NCBI GenBank assembly: GCA_963709665.1
Contig: CAVPWU010000002.1
Location: 1,054,001-1,118,000 of the forward strand
Reading direction: 5' to 3'
Origin: DASZIT01 sp963709665
GTDB taxonomy: Bacteria > Actinomycetota > Acidimicrobiia > Acidimicrobiales > RAAP-2
DNA length: 64,000 bases
Made by a program: the position numbers and the translations under genes. The notes under the pieces are model-generated. The model ran no database searches. It saw only the letters and a program-made list of their open reading frames with translations, and was not told the DNA's origin. The first letter of the stretch is position 1, and each line of letters starts with the position of its first letter. This document shows, piece by piece, positions 7,185 to 15,995 of this stretch.

Positions 7185-8221
7185 CCGTCCCCCTCCGACA
7201 GCCGGGGCACCACCATCACCTTGCCGGCGTACCGTCCGTCGGCCAGGCCGGCCAGGGCGTCGGACAGCCGGTCCAGCGGCACGTCGTCGGCTTCGATGAG
7301 CCGGTCGGTGGGAAAGGCGGGGTCGGCCAGCAGGGCCAGCGCCTGCTCGAACCCGTCCCGGTCGTAGACGAAGGACCCCACCACGGTGAGCTCGTTGAGC
7401 ACGAACCGGTTGGGGTCGAAGGCCGGCCGGTCGATGCCCGCCCCCACCAGGGCCATGGTCCCGCCCCGCCGGAGCTGCTGAAAGCCGGCCTCCATGGCCG
7501 ACCGCCTGCCCGAGCACTCGAGGACCACGTCGACCGCCCGCACCGCCGCCCGTTCGGGCTCCCAGGCCGGGAACGTCTCGAGATCGTCGGGGTCGAGGAC
7601 CTCGTCGGCCCCCAGGTCCCGGGCCAGCTGCTGCCGCCGGGCTCCCGGCTCCACCACCCGCACCGGCCCGATCCCCCGGGCCACCAGGGTGGCGATGGAC
7701 AGTGCCCCGATGGGCCCGGCCCCGATGACCATCACCGAGTCCCCGGGCGCCGCCCCCGACCGGGTGATGCCGTGGAGGGCCACGGCCAGTGGCTCGGCCA
7801 GGGCGGCCCGGCGGGCGGTGAGCCCGGGTGGGAGCCGCAGCAGGGAGGCGGCCGCCACCACTGCGTAGCCGGCGAAGGCGCCGTCGTCGCCGTCGACGAT
7901 GGAGCCCCGCTCCTCGCACTGGGAGGGCTTCCCCTCCCGACAGCGACGGCACCGCCCGCACCGGGGCGACGGGCCGGCCACCACCGTCTCGCCGGTCCGC
8001 CACCCTCCGACCCCGTCGCCCAGGCCGACGATGGTGCCGGAGAACTCATGGCCCGCCACCAGGCCGGGCTTGCCCGCCCATCCCTCGTAGAGCAGATGGA
8101 TGTCGGAGCCGCAGATGCCGCAGTAGTCCACCTCGAGCAGCACCTGACCCGGGCCCGGACAGGGCACCGGTCGCGCCTCCACCTCCACCACCCCCGGCCG
8201 GCGGTAGACCGCCGCCGGCAT
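7181..8221 (-). CDS. zinc-dependent medium-chain alcohol/polyol dehydrogenase
   Basis: This 346-residue medium-chain dehydrogenase has catalytic zinc ligands Cys37 (CGICGSD) and His58-Glu59 (AGHEF), structural zinc ligands Cys88, Cys91, Cys94 and Cys102, and a Rossmann loop in MVIGAGPIGAL (about residues 160-170). The architecture matches sorbitol/threonine-dehydrogenase-like enzymes that oxidise secondary alcohols with NAD(P). It is coupled to the VOC gene by a four-base overlap. ATG at 8221 is the first ATG giving the conserved start PAAVYRRPG. Substrate unknown. Confidence 0.85.
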   Translation of the reverse strand: MPAAVYRRPGVVEVEARPVPCPGPGQVLLEVDYCGICGSDIHLLYEGWAGKPGLVAGHEFSGTIVGLGDGVGGWRTGETVVAGPSPRCGRCRRCREGKPSQCEERGSIVDGDDGAFAGYAVVAAASLLRLPPGLTARRAALAEPLAVALHGITRSGAAPGDSVMVIGAGPIGALSIATLVARGIGPVRVVEPGARRQQLARDLGADEVLDPDDLETFPAWEPERAAVRAVDVVLECSGRRSAMEAGFQQLRRGGTMALVGAGIDRPAFDPNRFVLNELTVVGSFVYDRDGFEQALALLADPAFPTDRLIEADDVPLDRLSDALAGLADGRYAGKVMVVPRLSEGDG

Positions 8222-8317
8222 CGACTCCGGCAGTCCGGTCAGGACGCCACCTCCCCCCTCGGGCCCGGACCGGAGCGCACGGCGCCCGGCCGGGCGGTGC
8301 CACGCTCCAACCTTAGG

Positions 8318-8355
8318 CCCACCATCCCCGGTCCCACCGGTCCGGGGATGGTGGG
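8318..8355 (-). terminator. perfect 14-bp hairpin downstream of the pilin gene
   Basis: CCCACCATCCCCGG (8318-8331) pairs perfectly with CCGGGGATGGTGGG (8342-8355) around a 10-nt loop. It lies about 20 nt past the pilin stop and before the dehydrogenase start, both on the minus strand. There is no T-tract, which is normal for GC-rich actinobacterial terminators. It probably isolates the two transcripts. Confidence 0.6.
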
Positions 8356-8375
8356 GGCCCCGAAGGCTCAGGGCA

Positions 8376-9281
8376 TCACGTCGAGGTGGCGTAGCAGGTG
8401 GCGTTGCCGTAGCTGATGACCCCCGCGGGGAACGTCCCATAGGTGAAGTACGTCCAGGATGGCCCCGTCGACGCCCGCACCAGCAGCCAGGTGCCCCCTG
8501 GTACCGGGGTGCTGGCCGGCAGGTAGGTGAACGAACCGGTGGAGGTGTGGCCGTTGAGGGTGACCGCCGAGGTCGGGCACTGGGGCGGCGTGGTGGTCGT
8601 GGTGGTCGTGGTGGGCGTGGTCGTGGTGGTCGTCGTAGTGGCGCCGTTCACCGGGGCGTTGGCCCAGTTCGGCCCCCACTTGAACGGGTCGATGGCCACG
8701 CTGGCCTGGCAGTCGGTGGCGTTGGCCTGCTGGGCGTAGAAGGTGCCCGGGGAGTTGGCTCCCGAGGTGGACACGAACGCCTGGCTCCCGATGCTGGAGC
8801 CTACCGGCGTCGCCTGGAGATTGGCGATGTACCAGCAGGTCTGGGTGGACTTCGAGTACGTGGCCAGCACCAGAGCCTGGCCGTCCCCGGCGGCGGCGGC
8901 GTCACCTACCCAGTAGCTCACGGTGTTGCTGCCGGCATGGACCAGATTGGTACCGGACCCGGCTGTGTCGTTGTTCCACGTGTACTCGGGCGCCGCCGCC
9001 GCGAAGCCGGCTTGCGACGAGCTCTCCGACGACCAGGACTGGTTCCCCGACCCGTCGTAGACGGCGAGCGCCTCCTTCAGGGAGTTGCTGCCGTCCGACT
9101 GGGCGGCCCGGTCGGTGGCTCCGCCTAGCACCCCGAGGAACAGCGGGATGGCCACGGCCAAGAGGATGGCCAGGATCAGCAGGACCACCATCAGCTCCAC
9201 CAGTGTGAAGGCGGCGTCCGACTCCGAGATCGCCCCTCGGCTCCCGTAGGCGCGCCGCGCCCAGGCAGGTCCTGTTGACAT
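8376..9281 (-). CDS. type IV pilin-like protein with Thr-rich linker
   Basis: This 301-residue protein has a 24-residue positively charged leader, then a prepilin cleavage/methylation motif with Phe25 as first mature residue and Glu at mature position 5 (FTLVELMVV), and a hydrophobic alpha1 segment to about residue 50. The pre-cleavage residue is Ala instead of the usual Gly. The globular part has Cys149 and Cys191, then a Thr/Pro linker (about residues 215-233) leads to a short C-terminal domain with two more cysteines. ATG 9281 is chosen because GGAGG lies six bases upstream; the ATG at 9287 touches it. No pilus assembly ATPase, platform protein or prepilin peptidase is near. Confidence 0.85.
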   Translation of the reverse strand: MSTGPAWARRAYGSRGAISESDAAFTLVELMVVLLILAILLAVAIPLFLGVLGGATDRAAQSDGSNSLKEALAVYDGSGNQSWSSESSSQAGFAAAAPEYTWNNDTAGSGTNLVHAGSNTVSYWVGDAAAAGDGQALVLATYSKSTQTCWYIANLQATPVGSSIGSQAFVSTSGANSPGTFYAQQANATDCQASVAIDPFKWGPNWANAPVNGATTTTTTTTPTTTTTTTTPPQCPTSAVTLNGHTSTGSFTYLPASTPVPGGTWLLVRASTGPSWTYFTYGTFPAGVISYGNATCYATST

Positions 9282-9556
9282 CTTCATCCTCCAAGCGATC
9301 CGTGACGAGTATCTGCAATGAATGTGCAACCGAATGGACGGGAGCAGTTTTTACATCGGCAACGCAATTTCAAGACTTGAGCCCCAACTGTCGGGCGGCG
9401 GGCCGGAGGCGCCCGGCAGCGGACCCACGGGGGTGGCACCGGGCCGGCGGGGTCGGGGACGTGCCGTCCGGGCCGGGTACCGTTATCGTCAGCCCCGCGC
9501 CGACCCCCCGCCAACGGGGGGTCCCGTTCGGTGCCGGGGACGAGGAGCGTCGGGGG
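9282..9556. other. intergenic region between divergent pilin and ABC genes, locally AT-rich
   Basis: There is no coding signal on either strand. Positions about 9300-9385 are clearly richer in A and T than the surroundings, with CTTGAA and TAAAAA blocks on the minus strand spaced 15 nt apart. This is the likely pilin promoter region, but the match to a consensus is weak. The rest is GC-rich with no clear motif. Confidence 0.4.
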
Positions 9557-10597
9557 ATGGGTGGAGGGCCGCACCGGGGAATGCCGGAACACCGCGCTGA
9601 CCTCCCGTGCCCGCTCGGCCCGGCCGCCGTGGAGGTGGCCGACCTGGCCAAGCGGTACCCCAAGGCGGCCGTCGACTCCCTGGCCGGGGTGAGCTTCCGG
9701 GTTGAGCCCGGGGAGGTCTTCGGCTTCCTGGGACCCAACGGGGCGGGGAAGTCGACCACCATCGGGATCCTGACCACCCGGATCCGCCCCACCCGGGGTC
9801 GGGCCACGGTGGCCGGGGTGGACGTGGTCACCGACGCCGTCCATGCCCGGCGGGTGCTCGGCGTCGTCCCGCAGCAGAACAACCTCGACCGCTCCCTCTC
9901 CGTCCGCCAGAACCTTCTGTTCCACGCCAGCTACCACGGGGTGCCGGCCGACGAGCGGGTACGCCGAGCCGACTCCCTCCTCGACCAGTTCGGACTGAGC
10001 GACCGGTCGGACGGTCGGCCCGATGACTTCTCGGGCGGCCAGATCCAGCGGATGATGATCGCCCGGTCGCTCATGCACGGGCCGTCGGTGCTCTTCCTCG
10101 ACGAGCCGTCCACCGGACTGGACCCGGCGGCCCGCCTCTTCCTGTGGGAGAAGGTGGCCGAACTGAAGGCATCCGGGATCACCGTGGTCATCACCACCCA
10201 CGACATGGAGGAGGCGGCCACGCTCAGCGACCGGGTGGCCATCATCGACCACGGCACCCTGCTGGCCCTCGACACCCCGGAGGCCCTGGTGCGGGGGATG
10301 GCCGGCGAGCGCACCCTCGACTGCGCGGTGGAGCCGGGGGACGGACCGGCCGCCGATGCCGCGGCCCTGGTGGCCTCCATCGGCGCCCTGTCCGGCGTGC
10401 GGGAGACCGAACAGCTCGACGACCGCGCCATCAGCGGATGGCGCATCCGGATCCACGTGGAGGGCGAGCCGGCCTCCTTCGTCGCCCCGGTGGCACAGGC
10501 CATCAGCACCGCCGGCGCCCGCCTCACCGACGTGCGGCTCGGCGAGCCCAACCTCGAGGACGTCTTCATCCACCTGACCGGGCGGGCCCTCCGGTGA
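9557..10597 (+). CDS. ABC exporter ATP-binding subunit (DrrA/CcmA type)
   Basis: This 346-residue ATPase has Walker A GPNGAGKST (about residue 56), a Q-loop in VVPQQNN, signature FSGGQIQR, Walker B VLFLDEPSTGLD and switch His in TTHDM. A C-terminal domain of about 100 residues ending LEDVFIHLTGRALR is typical of ABC-2 drug/lipid exporters. The downstream permease starts within its stop codon (GTGA), so the two form an exporter. The ATG at 9557 has GAGGAG upstream; ATG 9581 is an in-frame alternative. The substrate is unknown. Confidence 0.9.
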   Translation: MGGGPHRGMPEHRADLPCPLGPAAVEVADLAKRYPKAAVDSLAGVSFRVEPGEVFGFLGPNGAGKSTTIGILTTRIRPTRGRATVAGVDVVTDAVHARRVLGVVPQQNNLDRSLSVRQNLLFHASYHGVPADERVRRADSLLDQFGLSDRSDGRPDDFSGGQIQRMMIARSLMHGPSVLFLDEPSTGLDPAARLFLWEKVAELKASGITVVITTHDMEEAATLSDRVAIIDHGTLLALDTPEALVRGMAGERTLDCAVEPGDGPAADAAALVASIGALSGVRETEQLDDRAISGWRIRIHVEGEPASFVAPVAQAISTAGARLTDVRLGEPNLEDVFIHLTGRALR

Positions 10598-11433
10598 CCG
10601 ACCCCACGTCGTCGGTGGAGCCCGGCGAGGCGGCGGTGTCCGCCCTCGACCGGCTCCCGCCGTGGGGGCCGTGGCGGGCCGGGCTGGCCATCCTCCGCCG
10701 GGACATCCTGGTCACCGGGCGGGAGTTCCCGGTGTTCCTGGCCCAGGTGACGCTGCAGCCGCTCCTGCTCCTCTTCGTCTTCGGCAAGGTGCTCACCGAG
10801 CTCGGCTATGCCCGGCCCGACTACCAGCTGGTCCTCTTCCCCGGCCTGGTGGCCATGGCCGCCGTGCTGACCGGGCTGCAGAGCACCGCCCTCCCCCTGG
10901 TCATCGAGTTCTCCTACAGCAACGAGATCGAGGACCGCCTGCTCGCCCCCCTCCCCATCGGAGGGGTGGCGGTGGAGAAGGTGGTGTTCGCCGCCATGCG
11001 GGCGTTCGTCGCCGCCGCCGTCATGTTCCCCCTCGGCGTCCTGATCCTCGGCTCCGTCCCCTGGACGGCCGGCACCATCGTCCCGGTGTTCGTGATGACC
11101 GTCCTCGGCTGCCTACTGGGGGCGGCCATGGGACTGATCCTCGGGACCTACGTGCCGCCCAACCGGATCAACGTCACCTTCGCCCTGGTGCTGACCCCGC
11201 TGATCTTCACCGGATCGAGCCAGTATCCGTGGCCGTCGCTGAGCAAGCTCCGCTGGTTTCAGGTGGTGTCGGCCTGCAACCCCATGACCTACGTGAGCGA
11301 GGGGCTCCGGGGGCTGATGGACCCCTCGATCCCGCACATCCCGACCGGGATCTGCTTCGTGGTGGCCATCGCCTTCCTGGTGGTCCTGGTGATCGTCGGT
11401 CGGATCGGGTTCATCCGGCGGGCCCTGGGGTGA
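10594..11433 (+). CDS. ABC-2 type exporter permease
   Basis: This 279-residue protein has six predicted membrane segments and the ABC-2 features: an early amphipathic region with REFPVFLAQVTLQPLLLLFVFG, a conserved EIEDRLLAPLPI coupling segment and a late CNPMTYVSEGLRG before the last helix. It overlaps the ATPase gene by four bases, giving a two-gene DrrAB-like exporter. It is followed after 76 nt by the palindromic element at 11510-11568. Confidence 0.88.
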   Translation: MTDPTSSVEPGEAAVSALDRLPPWGPWRAGLAILRRDILVTGREFPVFLAQVTLQPLLLLFVFGKVLTELGYARPDYQLVLFPGLVAMAAVLTGLQSTALPLVIEFSYSNEIEDRLLAPLPIGGVAVEKVVFAAMRAFVAAAVMFPLGVLILGSVPWTAGTIVPVFVMTVLGCLLGAAMGLILGTYVPPNRINVTFALVLTPLIFTGSSQYPWPSLSKLRWFQVVSACNPMTYVSEGLRGLMDPSIPHIPTGICFVVAIAFLVVLVIVGRIGFIRRALG

Positions 11434-11509
11434 GCCGGTTCGGGCCCGGGTCGGAGTGGACTCCGCCTCCCTCGATGTGTTCTCTGGCGGCCCCTCGACC
11501 AGTTCCCGG

Positions 11510-11568
11510 TGCCCGCATCCGAGCGAATTGGAACCGGAGCCCACCGGGAATTCGCTCGGATGCGGGCA
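11510..11568. repeat. palindromic repeat element, copy 1 (20-bp arms, 19-nt loop)
   Basis: The left arm TGCCCGCATCCGAGCGAATT (11510-11529) is the exact reverse complement of the right arm (11549-11568). The same arms, base for base, recur at 30666-30748 around an unrelated, longer loop. This copy starts 77 nt after the ABC permease stop and lies in non-coding sequence. It could act as a terminator-like hairpin, a protein-binding site, or a dispersed REP/MITE-like element. Confidence 0.85.
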
Positions 11569-11661
11569 GATCCAAACATTGCCGCTGGCGCCGACCCACG
11601 CCAGCGGATCGATACTGGAGGGTGGGGTAGGCAGCACCGCCACGACCAAAGGGGTCCGACC

Positions 11662-12435
11662 GTGAACGACCGGCAGCTGTGGGGTGGACTGGAGGACGGT
11701 GTCCTCGCCCGCATCGTGGTGGTCTCCCCCCACTTCGACGACGCCGTCCTCGGCGCCGCCCACCTGATCGGCTCCCACCCCGGCACCACCGTCATCACCG
11801 TGCTGGGCGGGCGCCCGCCCACCTACCCCGACCCGGTCTCCGAGTGGGACGCCGCCGGCGGGTTCGTCACCGGGGACGACGTGGTGGCCGTCCGGCGCCG
11901 GGAGGACCAGGCGGCCATGGCCGTCCTGGGGGCGCGGCCGTTGTGGCTGGAGTTCGCCGACCACCAGTACCTGGCCCCGGAGGACCGCCCCACCCCCGAC
12001 GACGTGGCACCGGCCCTGGCCGCCGCCCTCGACGACGCCGACCCCACCGCGGTGTTCCTGCCCATGGGGCTGGCCAACCCCGACCACGGCCTCACCCACG
12101 AGGCCGGCCTCCTGGTCCGCACCGCCCGGGCCGAACGGCCCGACCCCCCGGTCTGGTTCTGCTACGAGGACGCCGGCTACAGCCACCTCCCCGGCCTGCT
12201 GGCCTACCGGGTGTCCCACCTGTTCCGGGGCGGCCTGTGGCCCACCCCGGCCATCGTCCCCACCACGCCGGACCCGGACCGGAAGCGGGCGGCCGTCGAG
12301 TGCTACACCAGCCAACTGCCCCCGCTCGAGGCCGAGCACCAGCTGTCGGAGCGGCTGGCCGCCCAGGTGCCCGAGCACTACTGGCGGCTCGACCCGCCCC
12401 CCGAGGGGTGGGAAGCCCTATCCTCGCTCGAGTGA
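11662..12435 (+). CDS. PIG-L family zinc-dependent deacetylase
   Basis: This 257-residue protein has the zinc/active-site motif PHFDD (His24, Asp26, Asp27) and the second family motif NPDHGLTHEA. Family members remove N-acetyl groups from glucosaminyl lipids or thiols (for example MshB and Mca), or other N-acyl groups. The GTG start at 11662 follows GGGG at a short distance. It is the first gene of a three-gene operon with an SDR and a zinc dehydrogenase, linked by four-base overlaps. That context suggests a sugar or polyol-type substrate over mycothiol, but this is inference. Confidence 0.85.
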   Translation: MNDRQLWGGLEDGVLARIVVVSPHFDDAVLGAAHLIGSHPGTTVITVLGGRPPTYPDPVSEWDAAGGFVTGDDVVAVRRREDQAAMAVLGARPLWLEFADHQYLAPEDRPTPDDVAPALAAALDDADPTAVFLPMGLANPDHGLTHEAGLLVRTARAERPDPPVWFCYEDAGYSHLPGLLAYRVSHLFRGGLWPTPAIVPTTPDPDRKRAAVECYTSQLPPLEAEHQLSERLAAQVPEHYWRLDPPPEGWEALSSLE

Positions 12436-13241
12436 CCTCGAACCCGGTGGAGCGGGGCGTCGTCGGGCCGGGGACCACCGCCCTGGTGACCGGGGCGTCA
12501 TCGGGGATCGGGGCAGCCACCGCCCGGGCCCTGGCGGCCCGGGGTGCCACCGTGGCCCTGGTGGCCCGACGGGCCGACCGTCTCGAGACGGTGGCGACCG
12601 AGTGCCGGGCCCATGCCCCCCGGTCCCGGGCCTTCGCCGCCGACCTGGCCGACCCGGAACGGGCCGCCGACCTGGCCCGACAGATCGATGCCGAGCTCGG
12701 CCCCCTCGACGTGGTGGTCAACAACGCTGGCATCCCGATGCGTCGTCCGGCCGACCGGTTGACCATGGAGGAGGTCACCCGGGTGATGACCGTCAACTAC
12801 CTGTCGCCGGTGGCCATCACCCTGGCCCTCCTCCCCGGGTTCCTGGCCCGTGGCACCGGCACCATCGTCAACGTCTCGAGCCTGGGCGGCCGCCTGGGCA
12901 TCACCCACGAGTCGGCCTACAGCGGCTCCAAGTTCGCCCTGGCCGGCTTCAGCGAGTCGCTGGCCGCCGACCTCTACGGCACCGGGGTGGCCGTCCGGCT
13001 GGTACTGCCGGGGGCCATCGACACCGAGATCTGGGACCAGCCCGGCAACGACCCGGCCGACTACTCCGGTCCCCTGGTGCCGCCCACGGAGATCGCCGAC
13101 GGGATCGTGGCCTGCATCGCCAGTGACCGGTTCGAGCACTACCTTCCGGACATGCGAGCGGTGGTGGAGATGAAGAACCGGGACTTCGACGGGTTCGTGG
13201 CCGGCATGCGGTCGATGGCCGACTCGGGGGAGGCGTCGTGA
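12432..13241 (+). CDS. short-chain dehydrogenase/reductase
   Basis: This is a 269-residue classical SDR: TGASSGIG nucleotide loop (about residues 20-27), NNAGIP, Ser in NVSSLGG, and the catalytic YSGSK. It overlaps the PIG-L stop by four bases (GTGA) and its own stop overlaps the following dehydrogenase. Its middle part closely resembles the SDR at 27421-28215 (NNAGIP-x-RR, Y-L-x-PV, TLALLP, NVSS, ESAY, a late ND), so the two are paralogues. Substrate unknown. Confidence 0.88.
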   Translation: MTSNPVERGVVGPGTTALVTGASSGIGAATARALAARGATVALVARRADRLETVATECRAHAPRSRAFAADLADPERAADLARQIDAELGPLDVVVNNAGIPMRRPADRLTMEEVTRVMTVNYLSPVAITLALLPGFLARGTGTIVNVSSLGGRLGITHESAYSGSKFALAGFSESLAADLYGTGVAVRLVLPGAIDTEIWDQPGNDPADYSGPLVPPTEIADGIVACIASDRFEHYLPDMRAVVEMKNRDFDGFVAGMRSMADSGEAS

Positions 13242-14479
13242 AGGCCCTGGTCTTCGGGTCCCGCCCCGACCCCGAGGAGGCGCGCCCGGTCCCGACCGAC
13301 GACCTGGAGACCCATCTGCTCTCCATGCCCTTCGGACTGCACCGGATGGACGACGCCCGGCCGGTCCACTCGGACTGGGTGGTGACCCGTCCCCTCCTCG
13401 CCGGGGTGTGCGGCTCCGACGCCAAGCTGGTCCTCGGCGACTTCGCCAGCGGGGACATCGACAACCCGATGGCGGCGTTCTCGAGCCTCCCCCACGTCCC
13501 CGGCCACGAGGTGGTGGCCGAGGTCGTGGCCCTGGGCCCCCAGGCCCGGGGGGTGGAGGTCGGCCAGCGGGTGGTGCTCAACCCCTGGCTCAGCTGCGCC
13601 CCGCGTGGCATCACCCCGCTCTGTCCGCCGTGCGCCGCCGGCGACCTGAACATGTGCTGGTCGTTCACCAAGGGGGACATCAGCCCGGGGGTCCACATCG
13701 GGGTGGCCACCGGAGCGCCGGGGGCCTGGGCGGAGCTCATGGCCGCCCACCCGTCCATGCTCATCCCGGTTCCCGATCACATCTCCGACGAGGCGGCGGT
13801 GATGGCCGACCCGTTCTCCGTCTCCTTCCACGCCATCGTGCGACACCCGCCACCCCCCTCCGGCCGCGCCCTGGTCTACGGCGCCGGCGCCCTGGGGCTG
13901 GCCAGTGTGGCCATCCTCACCTCCCTCTACCCTGACCTCGAGGTGGCGGTGGTGGCCCGCTTCCCGGCCCAGGCGGAGATGGCCCGCCGCTACGGCGCCG
14001 CCCTGGTCGTCGAGCACGAGCCCCGGGAGGCCCTGGTGGAGGCGCTGGCCGCCTGGTCGGGGGCCGTCCTCCATCAGGCCTACGAGGGGCTGCCCATGGC
14101 CCACCCGGGCCACATCGACGTGGTCTACGACTCCATCGCCAAGCCGGAGACCTTGGAGGTGGGGGTACGGGTGCTGGCCGAGCGGGGCCGGCTGGTCTAC
14201 ACCGGGGTGGCGGTGCCCGGGCGGTGGGAGTCGACACCGATCTACTTCAAGGAGCTCACGCTGGTCGGCTCCAACGCCTTCGCCATCGAGGAGTTCGAGG
14301 GACGGCGACGCCACGCCATGGAGCACTACCTGAGCCTGGTGGAGGACGGCCGGATCGACCTGACCGCCATGGTCACCCACCGGTTCGCCCTGGAGGGGTG
14401 GTGGGACGCCCTCAAGGCCCTGGCCCGACCGGAGGCGAGCGGCGTGCTGAAGGCCACCTTCGCCCCCACCTCGGCCTGA
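13238..14479 (+). CDS. zinc-binding medium-chain dehydrogenase
   Basis: This 413-residue protein has catalytic-zinc ligands Cys58 (GVCGSDAK) and His90-Glu91 (VPGHEVV), and a structural zinc set Cys120, Cys129, Cys132 and Cys140 with an unusually long first spacing. A nucleotide loop is visible in VYGAGALGLA (about residue 211). It is longer than typical family members owing to an extended N-terminus and lobe loop. The GTG start overlaps the SDR stop. It converges on the frameshifted FGGY kinase with 16 nt between stops. Confidence 0.85.
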   Translation: MKALVFGSRPDPEEARPVPTDDLETHLLSMPFGLHRMDDARPVHSDWVVTRPLLAGVCGSDAKLVLGDFASGDIDNPMAAFSSLPHVPGHEVVAEVVALGPQARGVEVGQRVVLNPWLSCAPRGITPLCPPCAAGDLNMCWSFTKGDISPGVHIGVATGAPGAWAELMAAHPSMLIPVPDHISDEAAVMADPFSVSFHAIVRHPPPPSGRALVYGAGALGLASVAILTSLYPDLEVAVVARFPAQAEMARRYGAALVVEHEPREALVEALAAWSGAVLHQAYEGLPMAHPGHIDVVYDSIAKPETLEVGVRVLAERGRLVYTGVAVPGRWESTPIYFKELTLVGSNAFAIEEFEGRRRHAMEHYLSLVEDGRIDLTAMVTHRFALEGWWDALKALARPEASGVLKATFAPTSA

Positions 14480-14495
14480 GCGGACCGGCGCCGGC

Positions 14496-15891
14496 TCAGC
14501 CCTCCGGGCCCAGCTCCTCGAACCGGCGGTAGCGCCGGGACGCCGCCGCCACCCAGGCCGGGTCGGGCTCGATCCGGCGCCCGGTCGACGCCCACGCCTT
14601 CGACCCGGCGAAGTCGGTGGTCAGGCCGGCCGCCATCCGGGCCAGGTAGGCCGCCCCCAGGGCGGCCCCCTCCGCCACCCCGGAGGTCTCCACCGGGAGG
14701 CCGGTGGCGTCGGCCACCGCCTCCATCCACGCCACCGACTGCGAGCCCCCACCACAGGCCACGATCCGCTTGGCCTCCACCCGCGAGCGCTCCACGATCC
14801 GTCGGACCACGAAGCCACTGGCCTCCCGGGCGGCCCGCAGCACGGCCTCGGGCCCCTGGGTGATGTCGAGGTCGAAGAGTCCGGCGGTCAGCCCGGGATC
14901 GTGGAACGGCGTCCGCTCCCCCCGCAGGTAGGGCAGCCACACCGGGACGGCCGACGGGTCGCCGACCCGGCCGCCGGCCTCCGTCGACGACCGCCGGCCC
15001 CCGCCCTGGACCGTCCGCCCCACCCAGTCGAGGAAGAGCCCTCCGGCGTTGCTGGGGCCCCCGATCAGCTTCAGCCCCGAGGCCATGCTCGGGAAACGTG
15101 ATCAGCCCCGGCACCTCCCGCCATCCGTCGGCCAGCGCCCACACCACCAAGGTGGCACCCACGATGACCAGGACGTCGCCCGGGCGGTCGGCCCCGGCCA
15201 CCATCTGCTCGCCGAAGGCGTCGATGGTGCCCCCGCCCACCACCGTCGGCGTGCCGGTGACGGTGCCCACCGGCTCCCAGAGCCCGGCGATGGGGGCGAC
15301 CTGGCGCTCCTCCACCCCGATGGCGGCCAGCGCCTCGGTGTCCCACCGCCCACCGGCACACAGCGAGCCGAAGGAGGTGGCGGTGACCATGTCGATGGCG
15401 GGCACCCCGCTGAGGGCGTGGGTGGCCACCGCCTGGGCCGGCCAGTAGCCGGCCGCCCCCGGCAGCTGCCCGGCCGCCCAGGCCAGCATGCGGGCACCCT
15501 CCTCGCCCTCACCGGCGTGGTGGGCCCGACGGGCCGCCGGGTCGTCGTCCCAGGAGGTGTCCCGGGCCCGGGCGTCGCCGTAGAGGAGGCCGGGCAGCCG
15601 GGGGATACCCCGGCGGTCGACGGCGGTGATGGAGGGGACCATGGAGGCCACCACCACCCCGGCCGCCGGACCCTCCAGGGCGGCCGACACCTCGGCGAAG
15701 GCCTTGCGGGGGCCGCGCCGCCAGGCCCGGCCCGGATCGTGCTCCAGATGGGTGGCGGTGTCGGTGACCACCTGATGGGGCACCCGGGCCCGGGCCACCA
15801 CCGAGCCGGCGGGGTCGACGGCCACCGCCTTCACCGACGTCGTGCCGACGTCCACCCCGATCGTGCACGTCGCCCCGTCCGGCCTGGTCAC
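14496..15891 (-). pseudogene. FGGY-family carbohydrate kinase, split by a one-base frameshift
   Basis: The N-terminal part (15891 to about 15095) has the sugar-kinase phosphate loop IGVDVGTTSVKAV and the hinge motif GGGTIDAFGEQM. The rest continues in another frame from about 15086 to the TAG at 14496 with GGPSNAGGLFLDW and the adenosine motif GGGSQSVAWMEA. The break falls in a GGGAAA run (15091-15096 on the plus strand). Removing one base there joins GLITFP to SMASGLKLIGG as in intact kinases. The GTG start at 15891 follows AAGGGGAGGGGGA. It could be a recent pseudogene or an indel error in the assembly. An intact enzyme would phosphorylate a sugar or polyol. Confidence 0.8.
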
Positions 15892-15995
15892 GGAGTCCCC
15901 CTCCCCTTGTCGCTGGTCATTATGGACCGGTTCGGCGCCGGGGGTCGGTGCTACCCTCCGGCGGTGCCCGTCCGGCGACAGGGGGGATCCGACGC

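Noticed and set aside
8583..8639. The Thr-coding tract of the pilin as a phase-variable repeat
   Set aside because: The codons vary (several Thr codons) and there is no perfect short tandem unit, so slippage-driven variation is unlikely.
11510..11568. The palindrome as an integron attC site or a CRISPR repeat
   Set aside because: There are no attC core sites, no spacing pattern and only one unit per locus; the two copies are 19 kb apart and no cas or integrase gene is present.
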